DNA of 41,614 nucleotides from an uncultured Gemmiger sp. GTDB lineage: Bacteria > Bacillota > Clostridia > Oscillospirales > Ruminococcaceae. Made by a program: the position numbers and the translations under genes. The notes below the pieces were generated by a model. The model did not search any database, was not told the DNA's origin, and was given only the letters and a program-made list of their open reading frames with translations. Positions 7,123-14,443 of this stretch are shown piece after piece. Numbering within the stretch: position 1 is the first letter of the stretch; every line of letters begins with the position of its first letter. The stretch spans positions 1 to 41,614 of the forward strand of contig CALXHT010000018.1 in NCBI GenBank assembly GCA_944388215.1. Reading direction: 5' to 3'.

Positions 7123-8967
7123 TCATAAAACTGCCGGGGTCGCGTTGCATGACCACAGATTGTAGTTCAGGCTGGCGATCTCACTGTTATCAAAGTAGGC
7201 GAAGGGCAACCTTTCGCCTTCCAGCTCCTCGATGGCTGTAAGCGTACCGTCCAGGTAACGCGCCAGGCATTGCCGGGTGTACAGCAAGCGGCTTCGCAGC
7301 CCGCCCAGGCGCAGGTGCTGGACTTCCAGACCGAATACTTTGTTTTCCTGCAGCCACTGCTCCTGCAGCGTATTCTGGAATGTTTCCAGCCGCTGCACCG
7401 TCTGCGGTATGACCGTTTCGGCAAGGTCTTCCAGTGCTTTGTTATCCCGGCTGTCGTAGGCCGTCTTGATCCGTTTGCCAAGGTCTGCTTTCCGTTCCAG
7501 TACCCTGCAAAGATCTTTCTGGGTGCGGAACAGGATGGCGTACTCCCCTGCCCGGGCTTCTATCTGTTCCAGCTGCCCGGCAGCCTTCGCGTAAAAGTGC
7601 TGCACATCCGCGGGAACCAGCGAATCAAAGGTGCCCAGCAAGGGATCGTTGTAGAGCAGAAACTTGCTGGCATTTCCGTGGACCGTCGGATCCTCGGAGA
7701 ACCGGCTGGGACGATCCAACTGGAGAAACTCCTGGAACGGGATTCCTGTAAGGATGCGGAATCCCTCTGTCTCTTTCGGAATTCCCCAGGCCAGCGCCGC
7801 ATCCGCATACAAGACCGGCAATATGGAAAACACACTTGCCTCGGCGCCGTTATCTCCCCAGGCCGTGATCACCACGGACCGGATTTTTTCTTCGATGCAG
7901 GCCTGCAGCGCATCCCGCCCGGTCTCAATGCTGAAGGCATTGCAGGGGGTAAAGCCGCTCCATTTCCAGGCACCGCCTGCAAAGACCACCCGGTCGGTCA
8001 TCTGCTTGTGCTTTTGCAGCATGGCCTTGTACCGCTCTTTGCCTACATGGTAATAGTCCCAGAATCCCAGTTCCACCTGCGGCGGAATTTCCGGCCGGCA
8101 GCGGGCTTTTGCTCCGGCCGCCGCCTGATCGTAGCTGCCGTAAGCCAGGTTAAAAAACATATCGCTCCACATCTGCGGCTGCAGATGGTGGGACTCGCAA
8201 AGGGCCAGAACCCGCTGCAGATGTTCCTGCAGCACCTGGATGCGGGGCTGGTAGCCGTTTTGTTCCAGATACTTGCCCGCTCCCACCAGGGCTGCCTCAT
8301 CCATGCCGATGTTGACTTTCCGGGTGGTAAAACATTCCGATACCGTCTTCAGCAGCTTATCCAGCAGACGGTACGTCCGCTCATCCCCGGCCAGCAGGAT
8401 GTCTTCGGTATCGCGGATCTCATCATACCGCTGGTACCGCATGATCTGGTTGAGGTGGGCCAGCGTCTGCAGATAGGGCCGCAGTTCCAGGCCCAGGCCG
8501 GCCGCATACTGGTCCAGGTCCTTGAGTTCTTCGGGGGTCATGGCACCGCGCTGGTACCCGAAATACGGCTCCCCCGGGATATCTATTGTGTCCTCCATAT
8601 AGAGGCCCACAAAGCTGTACCCCATCAAAGCACACAACCGGATCAGTTTTCGCGCCGCTTCCGGACGCAGCACTGCATTGCGGGAAATATCCACCATCAC
8701 ACCAAAGTCCGGAAAAGTACACCGTCTTTGGATGGTTCCCCCTTCACTGGGGCAGCTGGCCGCCTCCAGCAAGCCGCGTGCCAGATCCCGCAGATCGTGA
8801 TACTGAATGGAAATTTTTTCCCGGTCTGCCTCGATGCAGAAACCGGATTCTGCTCCTTCGGAAACATACAGCGTGCGATGGTCTTCACTCGGGTTCACCA
8901 TCGGCAGCAACTCTTGCAGAACCGTTGCCGCACGCGCTGTGTGATCCCCATTGATCCGCCATGCCAT
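7123..8967 (-). CDS. GH20 beta-N-acetylhexosaminidase (cytoplasmic)
   Basis: A 614-residue protein with no signal peptide. The GH20 barrel begins near residue 85 (FPDFGVMVDISRN) and holds the family's substrate-assisted catalytic pair in NIGMDEAAL (Asp223-Glu224), then QMWSDMFFNLAYG and a VITAWGDNGAEAS strand. The C-terminal 200 residues are a helical extension like that of the streptococcal GcnA/GH20C type, whose length (about 630) it matches. Start ATG 8967 has AAAGGAGG 9 bases upstream; about 260 bases of open frame before it are promoter DNA. It is first in the operon, and expected to remove terminal GlcNAc/GalNAc from sugars brought in by the importer. Exact linkage preference is not readable. 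Confidence 0.9.
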   Translation of the reverse strand: MAWRINGDHTARAATVLQELLPMVNPSEDHRTLYVSEGAESGFCIEADREKISIQYHDLRDLARGLLEAASCPSEGGTIQRRCTFPDFGVMVDISRNAVLRPEAARKLIRLCALMGYSFVGLYMEDTIDIPGEPYFGYQRGAMTPEELKDLDQYAAGLGLELRPYLQTLAHLNQIMRYQRYDEIRDTEDILLAGDERTYRLLDKLLKTVSECFTTRKVNIGMDEAALVGAGKYLEQNGYQPRIQVLQEHLQRVLALCESHHLQPQMWSDMFFNLAYGSYDQAAAGAKARCRPEIPPQVELGFWDYYHVGKERYKAMLQKHKQMTDRVVFAGGAWKWSGFTPCNAFSIETGRDALQACIEEKIRSVVITAWGDNGAEASVFSILPVLYADAALAWGIPKETEGFRILTGIPFQEFLQLDRPSRFSEDPTVHGNASKFLLYNDPLLGTFDSLVPADVQHFYAKAAGQLEQIEARAGEYAILFRTQKDLCRVLERKADLGKRIKTAYDSRDNKALEDLAETVIPQTVQRLETFQNTLQEQWLQENKVFGLEVQHLRLGGLRSRLLYTRQCLARYLDGTLTAIEELEGERLPFAYFDNSEIASLNYNLWSCNATPAVL

Positions 8968-9030
8968 AATGCCTCGCCTCCTTTGTGCAGAATACCTCCT
9001 GTTTACCTGTGTCTTTCTTTGTTTTTTCCT

Positions 9031-9059
9031 AGTATAATCATCCATTTTCCGGCTTTCAA
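9031..9059 (-). promoter_or_regulatory. Sigma-A promoter of the GH20-ABC operon
   Basis: On the minus strand, TTGAAA (9059-9054) and TATACT (9036-9031) are separated by exactly 17 bases, and the GH20 start lies about 65 bases downstream. No other good promoter is seen between 125 and 9000, so the six genes are probably one transcript. Confidence 0.8.
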
Positions 9060-9215
9060 TAGATGGCGGCATTTCTGAAAGAAGTTGCAAAGGATTGAAA
9101 GTAGATTCTGTTTTGGGCTTTCCGGTGCGTCGTACTCCGCTGGCGTTTCTGTGCATATTCTCTATTTTTCTTTGAAGTTTCGCCTTATTTTTTTGCAAAA
9201 CATACAGTGTCTTTT

Positions 9216-9237
9216 TCGAAATTGTCACACTTTTCGA
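9216..9237. promoter_or_regulatory. Candidate operator in the divergent intergenic region
   Basis: TCGAAA (9216-9221) and TTTCGA (9232-9237) form a perfect inverted repeat with 10 bases between, placed between the two divergent promoters. RpiR-family regulators bind such palindromes, usually near their own gene. This is a positional guess only. Confidence 0.35.
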
Positions 9238-9302
9238 TTATTTGTCCAAATCTTTACCTATTTTTTCAACACGCACACCCGCTTTTCGTGCATATCCATG
9301 CT

Positions 9303-9331
9303 TTGTTTTTTTCTTCAGCCCGCCCTATAAT
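9303..9331 (+). promoter_or_regulatory. Promoter of the RpiR regulator gene
   Basis: TTGTTT (9303-9308) and a consensus TATAAT (9326-9331) are separated by 17 bases, 77 bases upstream of the regulator start codon and pointing rightward. Confidence 0.7.
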
Positions 9332-9407
9332 GGTGTTCATACTTCTATAGTTTCGCGTAGTGATTCTTGTCTGTACCCTTTCCCCCTGCACAAAGGAAGC
9401 GAACCTC

Positions 9408-10271
9408 ATGCAATACCGCAGAACGATCCATCGCATCATGGACACTTATAATCAAATGACCCAAGTGGAACGAACTGTGGCCGACTTTTTCCTGAACAAC
9501 ACTAAGCCGGTGGATCTGGCCTCCAAAAACCTGGCCAAATTGCTCTACGTGTCCGAGGCCACCCTTTCCCGCTTTGCCAAGAAGTGCGGTTACAAAGGAT
9601 ACCGGGAATTCAGCTATGAATACGAACGGGAACTGGGCGGCAGCGAAGGTGAATCTCCGTCCCCTGCCACAGATTCCCAGGTGGAGGGTCTCTACAGTCT
9701 TCTGATGGAACATACCTTTTCTTCCATTGACTATGCCCAGATGCGCCGGATCGCAGCCATCATGGATGAAAGCCAACGTATCTTCCTTTTTGGAATGGGG
9801 CATTCCGGCCTGGCCGCACAGGATTTTCAGCTTCGGTTCATGCGCCTGGGACTTTGGATCCAGGCAGTTACCGATTCCCAGCTGATCCAGATCACCTCGG
9901 CCCTGGTGGGTCCAGGGGATCTGGTACTTGCATTTACCATGAGCGGCCGCACAGCCGAAATCATGGGCGGCATACAGATGGCCAAAGCGCGTGGGGCACG
10001 TACCGTATTGTTTACCGGCGGGCAGCGCCCTGAAAAGGGCACCAATGCACCTGACGAAGTTGTCCACTTGCTCTCCCTGCGTGAGATTGGCGGCGGCCTG
10101 CGGATTTCTCCCCAGGTGCCCATGCTGATGCTCATCGACACGCTGTATGTAACCTGCCTGTCCCGCAATACCTATCAGAAAGCTGAAATCAGCCGCAGTG
10201 TGGATTCCCTGGTTGCCCCCAAAAAGCCCAAGCCCAGTCTTTGGGATCCCGGCGAAGAAAAGGAAATCTGA
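9408..10271 (+). CDS. MurR/RpiR family transcriptional regulator (HTH-SIS)
   Basis: A 287-residue regulator. Residues about 1-77 are the RpiR helix-turn-helix (QVERTVADFFL ... LYVSEATLSRFAKKCGYKGY). Residues about 105-245 are a sugar-isomerase (SIS) effector domain with the FLFGMGHSGLAAQDF phosphate-binding loop and the AFTMSGRTAEIM serine loop, which bind phosphosugars such as MurNAc-6-P or GlcNAc-6-P in characterised members. The ATG at 9408 was chosen because AAAGGAAG lies upstream; an upstream in-frame start at 9360 has no site. It is divergent from the GH20-ABC operon and is its likely local regulator. The sign of regulation is not evident. Confidence 0.92.
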   Translation: MQYRRTIHRIMDTYNQMTQVERTVADFFLNNTKPVDLASKNLAKLLYVSEATLSRFAKKCGYKGYREFSYEYERELGGSEGESPSPATDSQVEGLYSLLMEHTFSSIDYAQMRRIAAIMDESQRIFLFGMGHSGLAAQDFQLRFMRLGLWIQAVTDSQLIQITSALVGPGDLVLAFTMSGRTAEIMGGIQMAKARGARTVLFTGGQRPEKGTNAPDEVVHLLSLREIGGGLRISPQVPMLMLIDTLYVTCLSRNTYQKAEISRSVDSLVAPKKPKPSLWDPGEEKEI

Positions 10272-10313
10272 CTACCTGCCAACACCATTGATTGTTTCTT
10301 ATTGTATACAGCG

Positions 10314-10358
10314 AAACAGGCCCGGCCCGGAGAGAGATTCTCCGGGCCGGGCCTGTTT
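10314..10358 (+). terminator. Rho-independent terminator after the RpiR gene
   Basis: A perfect 20-bp stem (10314-10333 with 10339-10358) with a five-base loop, GC-rich at its core, is followed by GACTTTTATT. It starts 43 bases after the regulator stop. Its A-rich left edge could also let it work on the other strand. Confidence 0.92.
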
Positions 10359-10479
10359 GACTTTTATTCATCTTTTCGAAACGCCAGGAAGGGCCTGCAT
10401 TCCATGAATCACTTTTTTCTGGGAATATGACAAAACAATGCCAGCATCTTCCCTCCTGTTCCAAAATGGCAGTCATGAC

Positions 10480-10519
10480 CCCCGGCTAAGCCGGGGCCTT
10501 GTGTAAGCCCTAGAAGGGC
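10480..10519. repeat. Twin short hairpins, possible insertion-element relic
   Basis: CCCCGGC-TAA-GCCGGGG (10480-10496) is followed ten bases later by GCCCT-AGA-AGGGC (10507-10519). Small perfect hairpins with 3-base loops are typical of ends of IS200/IS605-type elements, but no TnpA or TnpB frame is present, so this is at most an end fragment. Confidence 0.3.
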
Positions 10520-10730
10520 ATCGTACCGGCAAGCCTCTCAAAAAGCATTGAAAAATCTGCCACTCGCATCACTTGCCCTACAGCCCGTAAGCGGACGCTG
10601 TTTATCCAAAATCAACTTTCTTGACAATAGTAAAGTTGTTGCTCTTTTCTCACTTCACTCGATTCTTGAAGCCGAAGCTTTTTACTCTCCCCACAGAGTT
10701 GGGGTTCTCATTTTGCCAAAGCATACAAGA

Positions 10731-10784
10731 GGATTCTCCAAAGCCGGAAAACCCATGATTGGATTTTCCAGTTCTGGAGAACCC
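10731..10784. repeat. Four alternating inverted 9-mers at 15-bp period
   Basis: GGATTCTCC (10731), GGAAAACCC (10746), GGATTTTCC (10761) and GGAGAACCC (10776) are spaced exactly 15 bases apart with 6-base spacers. Successive units are near reverse complements of one another. The block could be a multi-site operator, a repeat-element remnant or a hairpin cluster. Confidence 0.55.
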
Positions 10785-11095
10785 AACGCAACTGAATATG
10801 GGAGATTAGTAAGTACCGAAATAAGCAAAACAGCTACTGGCTGAAAAGGAAGATGTGAGTGCCTATTTTGGACTTCCGGTTTGTCAGTGTTTTCTCTGCA
10901 GAGGGCGCTCTCCTTTTCAGCTGTTAACAGAGTGAGGTAAAAAATTGGCAAGCACGGCATCATGCTGGCATACACCGGCAAAATGCCACTTGTCAGGGGA
11001 ATCTTCCCCTGAAGCCCTTCAGCTATTCCATTAAGCGGCGGAAAAAATATGTAATGTACACTTATAGAAAAGGGGCTGGGTCCCGGAGCCTGTTG

Positions 11096-11125
11096 TTGAC
11101 ACAAAAGTCGGGGAAATGATATACT
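11096..11125 (+). promoter_or_regulatory. Strong promoter of the leader ORF and MFS gene
   Basis: A consensus TTGACA (11096-11101) and TATACT (11120-11125) are separated by 18 bases, about 35 bases upstream of the leader ORF start. This is among the best promoters in the window. Confidence 0.85.
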
Positions 11126-11157
11126 GACACAGTTCAAAAAGAAAGGAGGGCGCACAA

Positions 11158-11256
11158 ATGGCTTGGAGATTTTCTAAGATCCAACTGAAAAAAGGCAATG
11201 TTTTGGCCTTTCAGGGGGATAGTGCGCCCTTTTGGAAGGTCAAGATGGCACGTTGA
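11158..11256 (+). CDS. 32-residue leader peptide of the MFS attenuator
   Basis: ATG 11158 is preceded by AAAGGAGGG at ideal spacing and opens a 32-codon frame (starts MAWRFSKIQLKKGN, ends PFWKVKMAR) closed by TGA at 11254-11256. It lies between a strong promoter and a terminator that directly precedes the MFS start, the layout of ribosome-sensing leaders such as that of tet(M) in Tn916. Codons 19-23 (11213-11225) form the left arm of the antiterminator, so ribosome position would decide the RNA fold. An earlier hairpin, 11185-11196 with 11206-11214, overlaps that arm and could compete with it. The peptide probably acts through its translation rather than as a finished product; that is inference. 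Confidence 0.75.
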   Translation: MAWRFSKIQLKKGNVLAFQGDSAPFWKVKMAR

Positions 11257-11330
11257 TGTGCTTTTGGACGTGAAAAGCTGTGCACTATCTCCTTTTACTT
11301 GCAGACACCTGTGAGAAAAGGAGATTTTTT
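11213..11330 (+). promoter_or_regulatory. Transcription attenuator (antiterminator/terminator) of the MFS gene
   Basis: The terminator has stem ATCTCCTTTT (11287-11296) with AAAAGGAGAT (11316-11325), continued inward by CTTGCAG (11298-11304) with CTGTGAG (11309-11315), and then T-run 11325-11330 right before the MFS ATG. Its right arm contains the MFS ribosome site AAGGAG. The competing antiterminator pairs AGGGGGATAGTGC (11213-11225, inside the leader ORF) with GCACTATCTCCTT (11282-11294), 13 continuous pairs with two G-U, consuming eight bases of the terminator's left arm. The two folds exclude each other. Confidence 0.85.
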
Positions 11331-12419
11331 ATGTTTACTATTAAACGGCAGATTTGCCTCATCTACTCCATAACGGCACTGGGAAGCCTCCAGTTTGCAG
11401 GAGCCTGCTGGGCAGCGCTACTGGCAGCGAGGGGCTTTTCCCTGACCCAGATCGGATTGGCAGAGGCGGTCTTTCACCTCACCAGCCTTTTATTTGAAGT
11501 TCCATCCGGCGTGATTGCCGACGTATTTGGACGTAAACGCTGTATGATCGCCAGCCAATGTATGTCCGCAATGGCCTCCGTTGCCATGATGCTTTCTGGC
11601 TTTATAGGGGGTGTCTGTATAGCGATGGCACTCAGTGCGTTGGGTTACAATTTTGCTTCCGGAGCCCGAGAAACACTTGCCTATGAGAGCCTGAAACAAT
11701 GCGGTCAGCAGAGCGTCTATGAGCGTTTTGCCGTCAATGACACAACTATATGGAGAATCGGGACGGCATTATCCACGCTGTGCACTGGAGCCGCACTGTT
11801 GATCGGCCCGCGTGCCGCCTATGGCGTGGATTTGACCCTGGCATTGTTGGGGTTGTGGCCAGCCATGCAGCTACAGGAATCTCAAAGCAGCGAGGGCGCT
11901 GACAGCGATAGAATGCAGCGCATCTGTGCTGCTGTAAAGGAAAGCGTTGATTTTATTGTCCATAGCCCAAAGGTCCTGCAGCTGATGTTAGGCAACGCTT
12001 TGGTAGGATCTGTGGCGACTATGCTGCTCTATCTGCTCCAGGCGCGGCTGCCGGTTATGGGGGTTCCTGACGGCTGGTTGGGCCCGGTGTTGTTTCTGCT
12101 GGGACTGAGCGGCACACTGGGGCTGCAAATTGCCCGCCTTACAGGTCGGCTGCGGTACCGTTTGGTTGTGGTGCTGTGTGGTACCGGCGTTCTCACAGGA
12201 ACGCTTTTGGCCGCTACATCTTGGCTCCCTGCGGTGCTGGCTGGTGGATTTCTAGCAGGGACACTGGGTGATCTGATGGACGTGTGCAGCGATGTTATAC
12301 TGAACGAAATGGTCCCCTCCTCTCGAAGGGCAACGCTGGTTTCTGTTTCGTCCCTTGTTTTTTCTTTTGCAATGCTGGCTGTCGCTCTGCTGTTGGGAGC
12401 ACTTTTCAGCATGGCTTGA
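11331..12419 (+). CDS. MFS transporter, probable drug exporter under attenuation control
   Basis: A 362-residue polytopic membrane protein of the major facilitator superfamily with about ten to twelve hydrophobic segments. Motif A between helices 2 and 3 is visible (GVIADVFGRKR) after LLFEVPSG, and a SGARETLAYESL segment follows helix 4. It is slightly shorter than the usual 380-420. The ATG at 11331 was chosen because AAGGAG lies 7 bases upstream, inside the terminator stem; the frame open from 11280 has no start signal. Base composition is more A+T-rich than the flanking metabolic genes, and it sits in an island with an integrase relic, which suggests acquisition. Control by a leader ORF plus terminator suggests induction by a ribosome-stalling antibiotic such as a macrolide, lincosamide, phenicol or tetracycline. 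The substrate is not determinable from sequence. Confidence 0.85.
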   Translation: MFTIKRQICLIYSITALGSLQFAGACWAALLAARGFSLTQIGLAEAVFHLTSLLFEVPSGVIADVFGRKRCMIASQCMSAMASVAMMLSGFIGGVCIAMALSALGYNFASGARETLAYESLKQCGQQSVYERFAVNDTTIWRIGTALSTLCTGAALLIGPRAAYGVDLTLALLGLWPAMQLQESQSSEGADSDRMQRICAAVKESVDFIVHSPKVLQLMLGNALVGSVATMLLYLLQARLPVMGVPDGWLGPVLFLLGLSGTLGLQIARLTGRLRYRLVVVLCGTGVLTGTLLAATSWLPAVLAGGFLAGTLGDLMDVCSDVILNEMVPSSRRATLVSVSSLVFSFAMLAVALLLGALFSMA

Positions 12420-12450
12420 CGTGATAATACATCTGCTGCAGATCGAATTA

Positions 12451-12514
12451 TTACATCAAAACAGCGAGATAGCCCCTCCTTAAGGGAGGCGTCTATCTCG
12501 CTGTTTTAATGTAA
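12451..12514. terminator. Bidirectional terminator between MFS and the 84-residue gene
   Basis: A long hairpin: TTACAT plus AAAACAGCGAGATAG (12451-12456, 12458-12472) pairs with CTATCTCGCTGTTTT plus ATGTAA (12493-12507, 12509-12514), with an inner CCTCC/GGAGG pair at the tip. The A-tract on one side and T-tract on the other allow termination of the two convergent genes. Confidence 0.9.
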
Positions 12515-12537
12515 AAGCAGATTGAAAACCGATGTGT

Positions 12538-12792
12538 TTATCTATTCTCTTTATTGGAAGTGTCTTTCTGTAAAACTCGCCATTGCTTCTGAGCTTTATT
12601 TTTTCCGCAACCATCGCAGGAATATGGCCACTGGAGTTTCCACTCGGTACATTCTTCCAGGGTGATCGTTTTCTCTCGCAATTCTCTTTTGCGTATTTTC
12701 CATTCCTTCAGGTAATCATCCATGAATGTGTTTTGAAACCATAACATGGTGGGATCATGCAACAGCCAGTTACCGTTATCACTGTATTCCAT
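12538..12792 (-). CDS. Hypothetical 84-residue protein
   Basis: The product is not recognised. It is rich in Trp, Lys and Glu, with a probable helical, charged middle (about residues 24-48, DYLKEWKIRKRELREK) and one CDGC pair (WPYSCDGCGK) that could bind metal as half of a site. The ATG at 12792 was chosen because CAGGAG lies 6 bases upstream; an upstream ATG at 12825 has no site. It is convergent with the MFS gene, shares its terminator, and its 5' side abuts the decayed integrase, so it is probably cargo or backbone of the same lost mobile element. Normal-looking amino-acid composition and a ribosome site argue for a real gene. Confidence 0.5.
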   Translation of the reverse strand: MEYSDNGNWLLHDPTMLWFQNTFMDDYLKEWKIRKRELREKTITLEECTEWKLQWPYSCDGCGKNKAQKQWRVLQKDTSNKENR

Positions 12793-12833
12793 TTTGAACT
12801 CCTGAATGGAGTTATAATGATCCATCTGTCGCA

Positions 12834-13347
12834 GAACTATGGGAGTACTTTCTCCTCTATCTGGTGGAAGAAAAGCGGGTGGGAACCAGCACCGTTGATC
12901 AGGCACGGAAATTTGGCCACACTTACATACTGCCTGTCTGCGGAAACTTACGAATTTCTCGCTTGAATGAGGGTCACCTGCAAAGAGTGCTCAATCTTTC
13001 CGCGCAGAAAGGTTGTCTGCGACAAGATACGCACCGTCCTTCGAAAGGGCCGCTCAGCCTGAAATCCCTGCCCGGAAAGCCCTTTGTTTCCTGCTATGAA
13101 TCAACAGAGCCGGTATCAATGAAAGTCTTATGCGCACTCTAATGGCATCACGGCCATCAGCTGCTATGAAATGCGCCACACCTTTATCCCTTTGGCGCAG
13201 AACCTGCCGGAAGGAGATCTATGAAGATTGTGTGGTCAATCTGCCAGCATGGATACAGGGGGTGTGTATGCGCATAAACTATGCGATGACGATCCCCGCA
13301 TTGCCGGAGAGGTGGACCAAATTTTAGGGAGGTACCTTGATAATTGA
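12834..13347 (+). pseudogene. Decayed tyrosine recombinase (integrase) next to tRNA-Tyr
   Basis: Two pieces of an integrase remain. The first (12834 to about 13045) reads ELWEYFLLYLVEEKRVGTST and continues as a core-binding domain. The second (about 13139-13347, another frame) reads AISCYEMRHTFIPLAQNLPE, then an in-frame TGA, then SMDTGGVYAHKL and AGEVDQI to the natural end. The Arg-x-x-His box (MRHTF) and the tyrosine box (GVYAHK) of the catalytic domain are recognisable. The second histidine of the usual GHS motif reads Gln (GQS), and most of the middle, some 200 codons, is deleted. It ends 80 bases from the 3' end of tRNA-Tyr, a classic attachment site, so an element once integrated there. 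It cannot make active enzyme. Confidence 0.8.
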
Positions 13348-13394
13348 TAACCACCGAAAGTGGGGTCCTAAACGGGGTCCCCAAATAAAAAAAG

Positions 13395-13420
13395 CCTCGT
13401 AGAATATCGATTCTACGAGG
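13395..13420 (-). terminator. Terminator of tRNA-Tyr
   Basis: CCTCGTAGAAT (13395-13405) pairs with ATTCTACGAGG (13410-13420) around a four-base loop. A T-run flanks it on each strand, so it ends the leftward tRNA transcript seven bases after the CCA. Confidence 0.9.
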
Positions 13421-13427
13421 TCTTTTT

Positions 13428-13512
13428 TGGTGGGAGCTGGTGGATTCGAACCACCGAAGCATTAAGCAGCAGATTTACAGTCTGTCCCCATTGGCCACTC
13501 GGGAAAGCTCCC
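13428..13512 (-). tRNA. tRNA-Tyr (anticodon GTA)
   Basis: On the minus strand, acceptor GGGAGCT pairs with AGCTCCC, the anticodon loop is CTGTAAA, the long variable arm is typical of bacterial tRNA-Tyr, and the T-arm reads GGTTCGAATCC. CCA is encoded at 13430-13428. The 3' end faces the integrase relic. Confidence 0.95.
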
Positions 13513-13551
13513 TTATTTTGTTTTGTGCACCGCAGTTCCGAGTGCTTGATT

Positions 13552-13580
13552 ATTATAGCAAAACAAAAAGAGAAATGCAA
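13552..13580 (-). promoter_or_regulatory. Promoter of tRNA-Tyr
   Basis: On the minus strand, TTGCAT (13580-13575) and TATAAT (13557-13552) have a 17-base spacer, 40 bases upstream of the tRNA 5' end. Confidence 0.75.
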
Positions 13581-13957
13581 GCCTTTTTTTGATTTTTTTT
13601 ACTATTTTTTTGAAGAATTTTATGGCTCAGCAAAACACACGTATCCACGTCATTTATAACGCATTTTGGCATCCTATGTGGTCGTTCACTTCGGGTAGCA
13701 TTCATTGACTTCGTCAGTTTTCGCGCATCGTGGGTCTTTTTGACAAGTAGCCCGGCAAGAAAGCGGTGTCCCCGTAGGCGCCCCGCGGCCGACTTGCATT
13801 TTCTCCGGGAATTGGCTATAATAACATAGTTGCTCGTGATAAGTCCTATTTCCTTTCGCTCTATTAAACCAGTGGAGTCATGCCTGACTTCTGAGGTCAC
13901 GTCGCAATAATCTCCTTGATAAAAAGGTGACTGTCAAAAGCCAAATAAAATTATATC
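13581..13957. other. Intergenic region between the two tRNA genes
   Basis: No supported gene; one short leftward frame lacks a start signal. It holds the two tRNA promoters and otherwise nothing that I recognise. Confidence 0.5.
13794..13822 (+). promoter_or_regulatory. Probable promoter of tRNA-Arg
   Basis: TTGCAT (13794-13799), a 17-base spacer and TATAAT (13817-13822) match the tRNA-Tyr promoter element for element. The distance to the tRNA (about 130 bases) is long, so a processed leader or another target is possible. Confidence 0.6.
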
Positions 13958-14035
13958 TGTCTCTGTAGCTCAGTTGGATAGAGCGACCGCCTCCTAAGCG
14001 GTAGGCCGGAGGTTCAATTCCTCTCAGGGACACCA
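13958..14035 (+). tRNA. tRNA-Arg (anticodon CCT)
   Basis: Acceptor GTCTCTG pairs with CAGGGAC (one G-U), the D-arm reads AGCTCAGTTGGATAGAGC, the anticodon stem ACCGC/GCGGT holds loop CTCCTAA, and the T-arm is GAGGTTCAATTCCTC. CCA is encoded at 14033-14035. Confidence 0.95.
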
Positions 14036-14039
14036 ACTT

Positions 14040-14081
14040 AAAAGCCAGACGTCCTTGTGTAATCAAGGCGCTCTGGCTTTT
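14040..14081 (+). terminator. Terminator of tRNA-Arg
   Basis: AAAAGCCAGA (14040-14049) pairs with TCTGGCTTTT (14072-14081), with inner CCTTG/CAAGG, four bases after the tRNA. Confidence 0.85.
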
Positions 14082-14443
14082 CCTATTCTGCCGGGGATCC
14101 GAACAGCGCAATGTAACCCCCGTTCATTTGAGGAAGATTTTCATTCCCGATTCACCGGCTCCCGCCAGCAAAAATCTCACAGAACTTTTGTGATAGGTGA
14201 TCCCCCTTCCCCTGATTGTATAGACGGCGCAAAAAGAACCTCTATGTAAAAGACGTTCTTTTAACAGGTATGGTACTGCTGATACCACGTCATACTATAA
14301 CACAGGTATGCAGCCAATTGGCAAGATGCTCTGTTCCCTGTTTGAGGCGAAATTTCTGTTCAAACCATATCGCACCTCTAGGTAGGCGCCTCGCTGTCTT
14401 TCGGAAGGCACTTGCTTTTCCTGATTTATTTCATATAAAGCAC
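14082..14443. other. Intergenic region without a recognised gene
   Basis: Open frames here (such as 14216-14491) have no ribosome site. A small AAAAGAAC/GTTCTTTT hairpin (14232-14239, 14255-14262) could be a remnant terminator. Nothing else is recognised. Confidence 0.5.

Larger units (their letters stand above)
10359..11095. other. Gene-poor A+T-rich intergenic region
   Basis: No convincing gene is seen. Short open frames (10548-10844 rightward, 10682-11155 leftward) lack ribosome sites and a recognisable product. The stretch contains the twin hairpins at 10480-10519 and the 15-bp-periodic repeat at 10731-10784. It looks like decayed accessory DNA upstream of the MFS promoter. Confidence 0.6.

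Noticed and set aside
10548-10844. A 98-codon rightward frame containing a short repeated peptide
   Set aside because: The peptide repeat is only the translation of the 15-bp DNA repeat, and no start signal is present.
10682-11155. A 157-codon leftward frame upstream of the MFS promoter
   Set aside because: No ribosome site, it runs across the MFS promoter and the periodic repeat, and the product is not recognisable.
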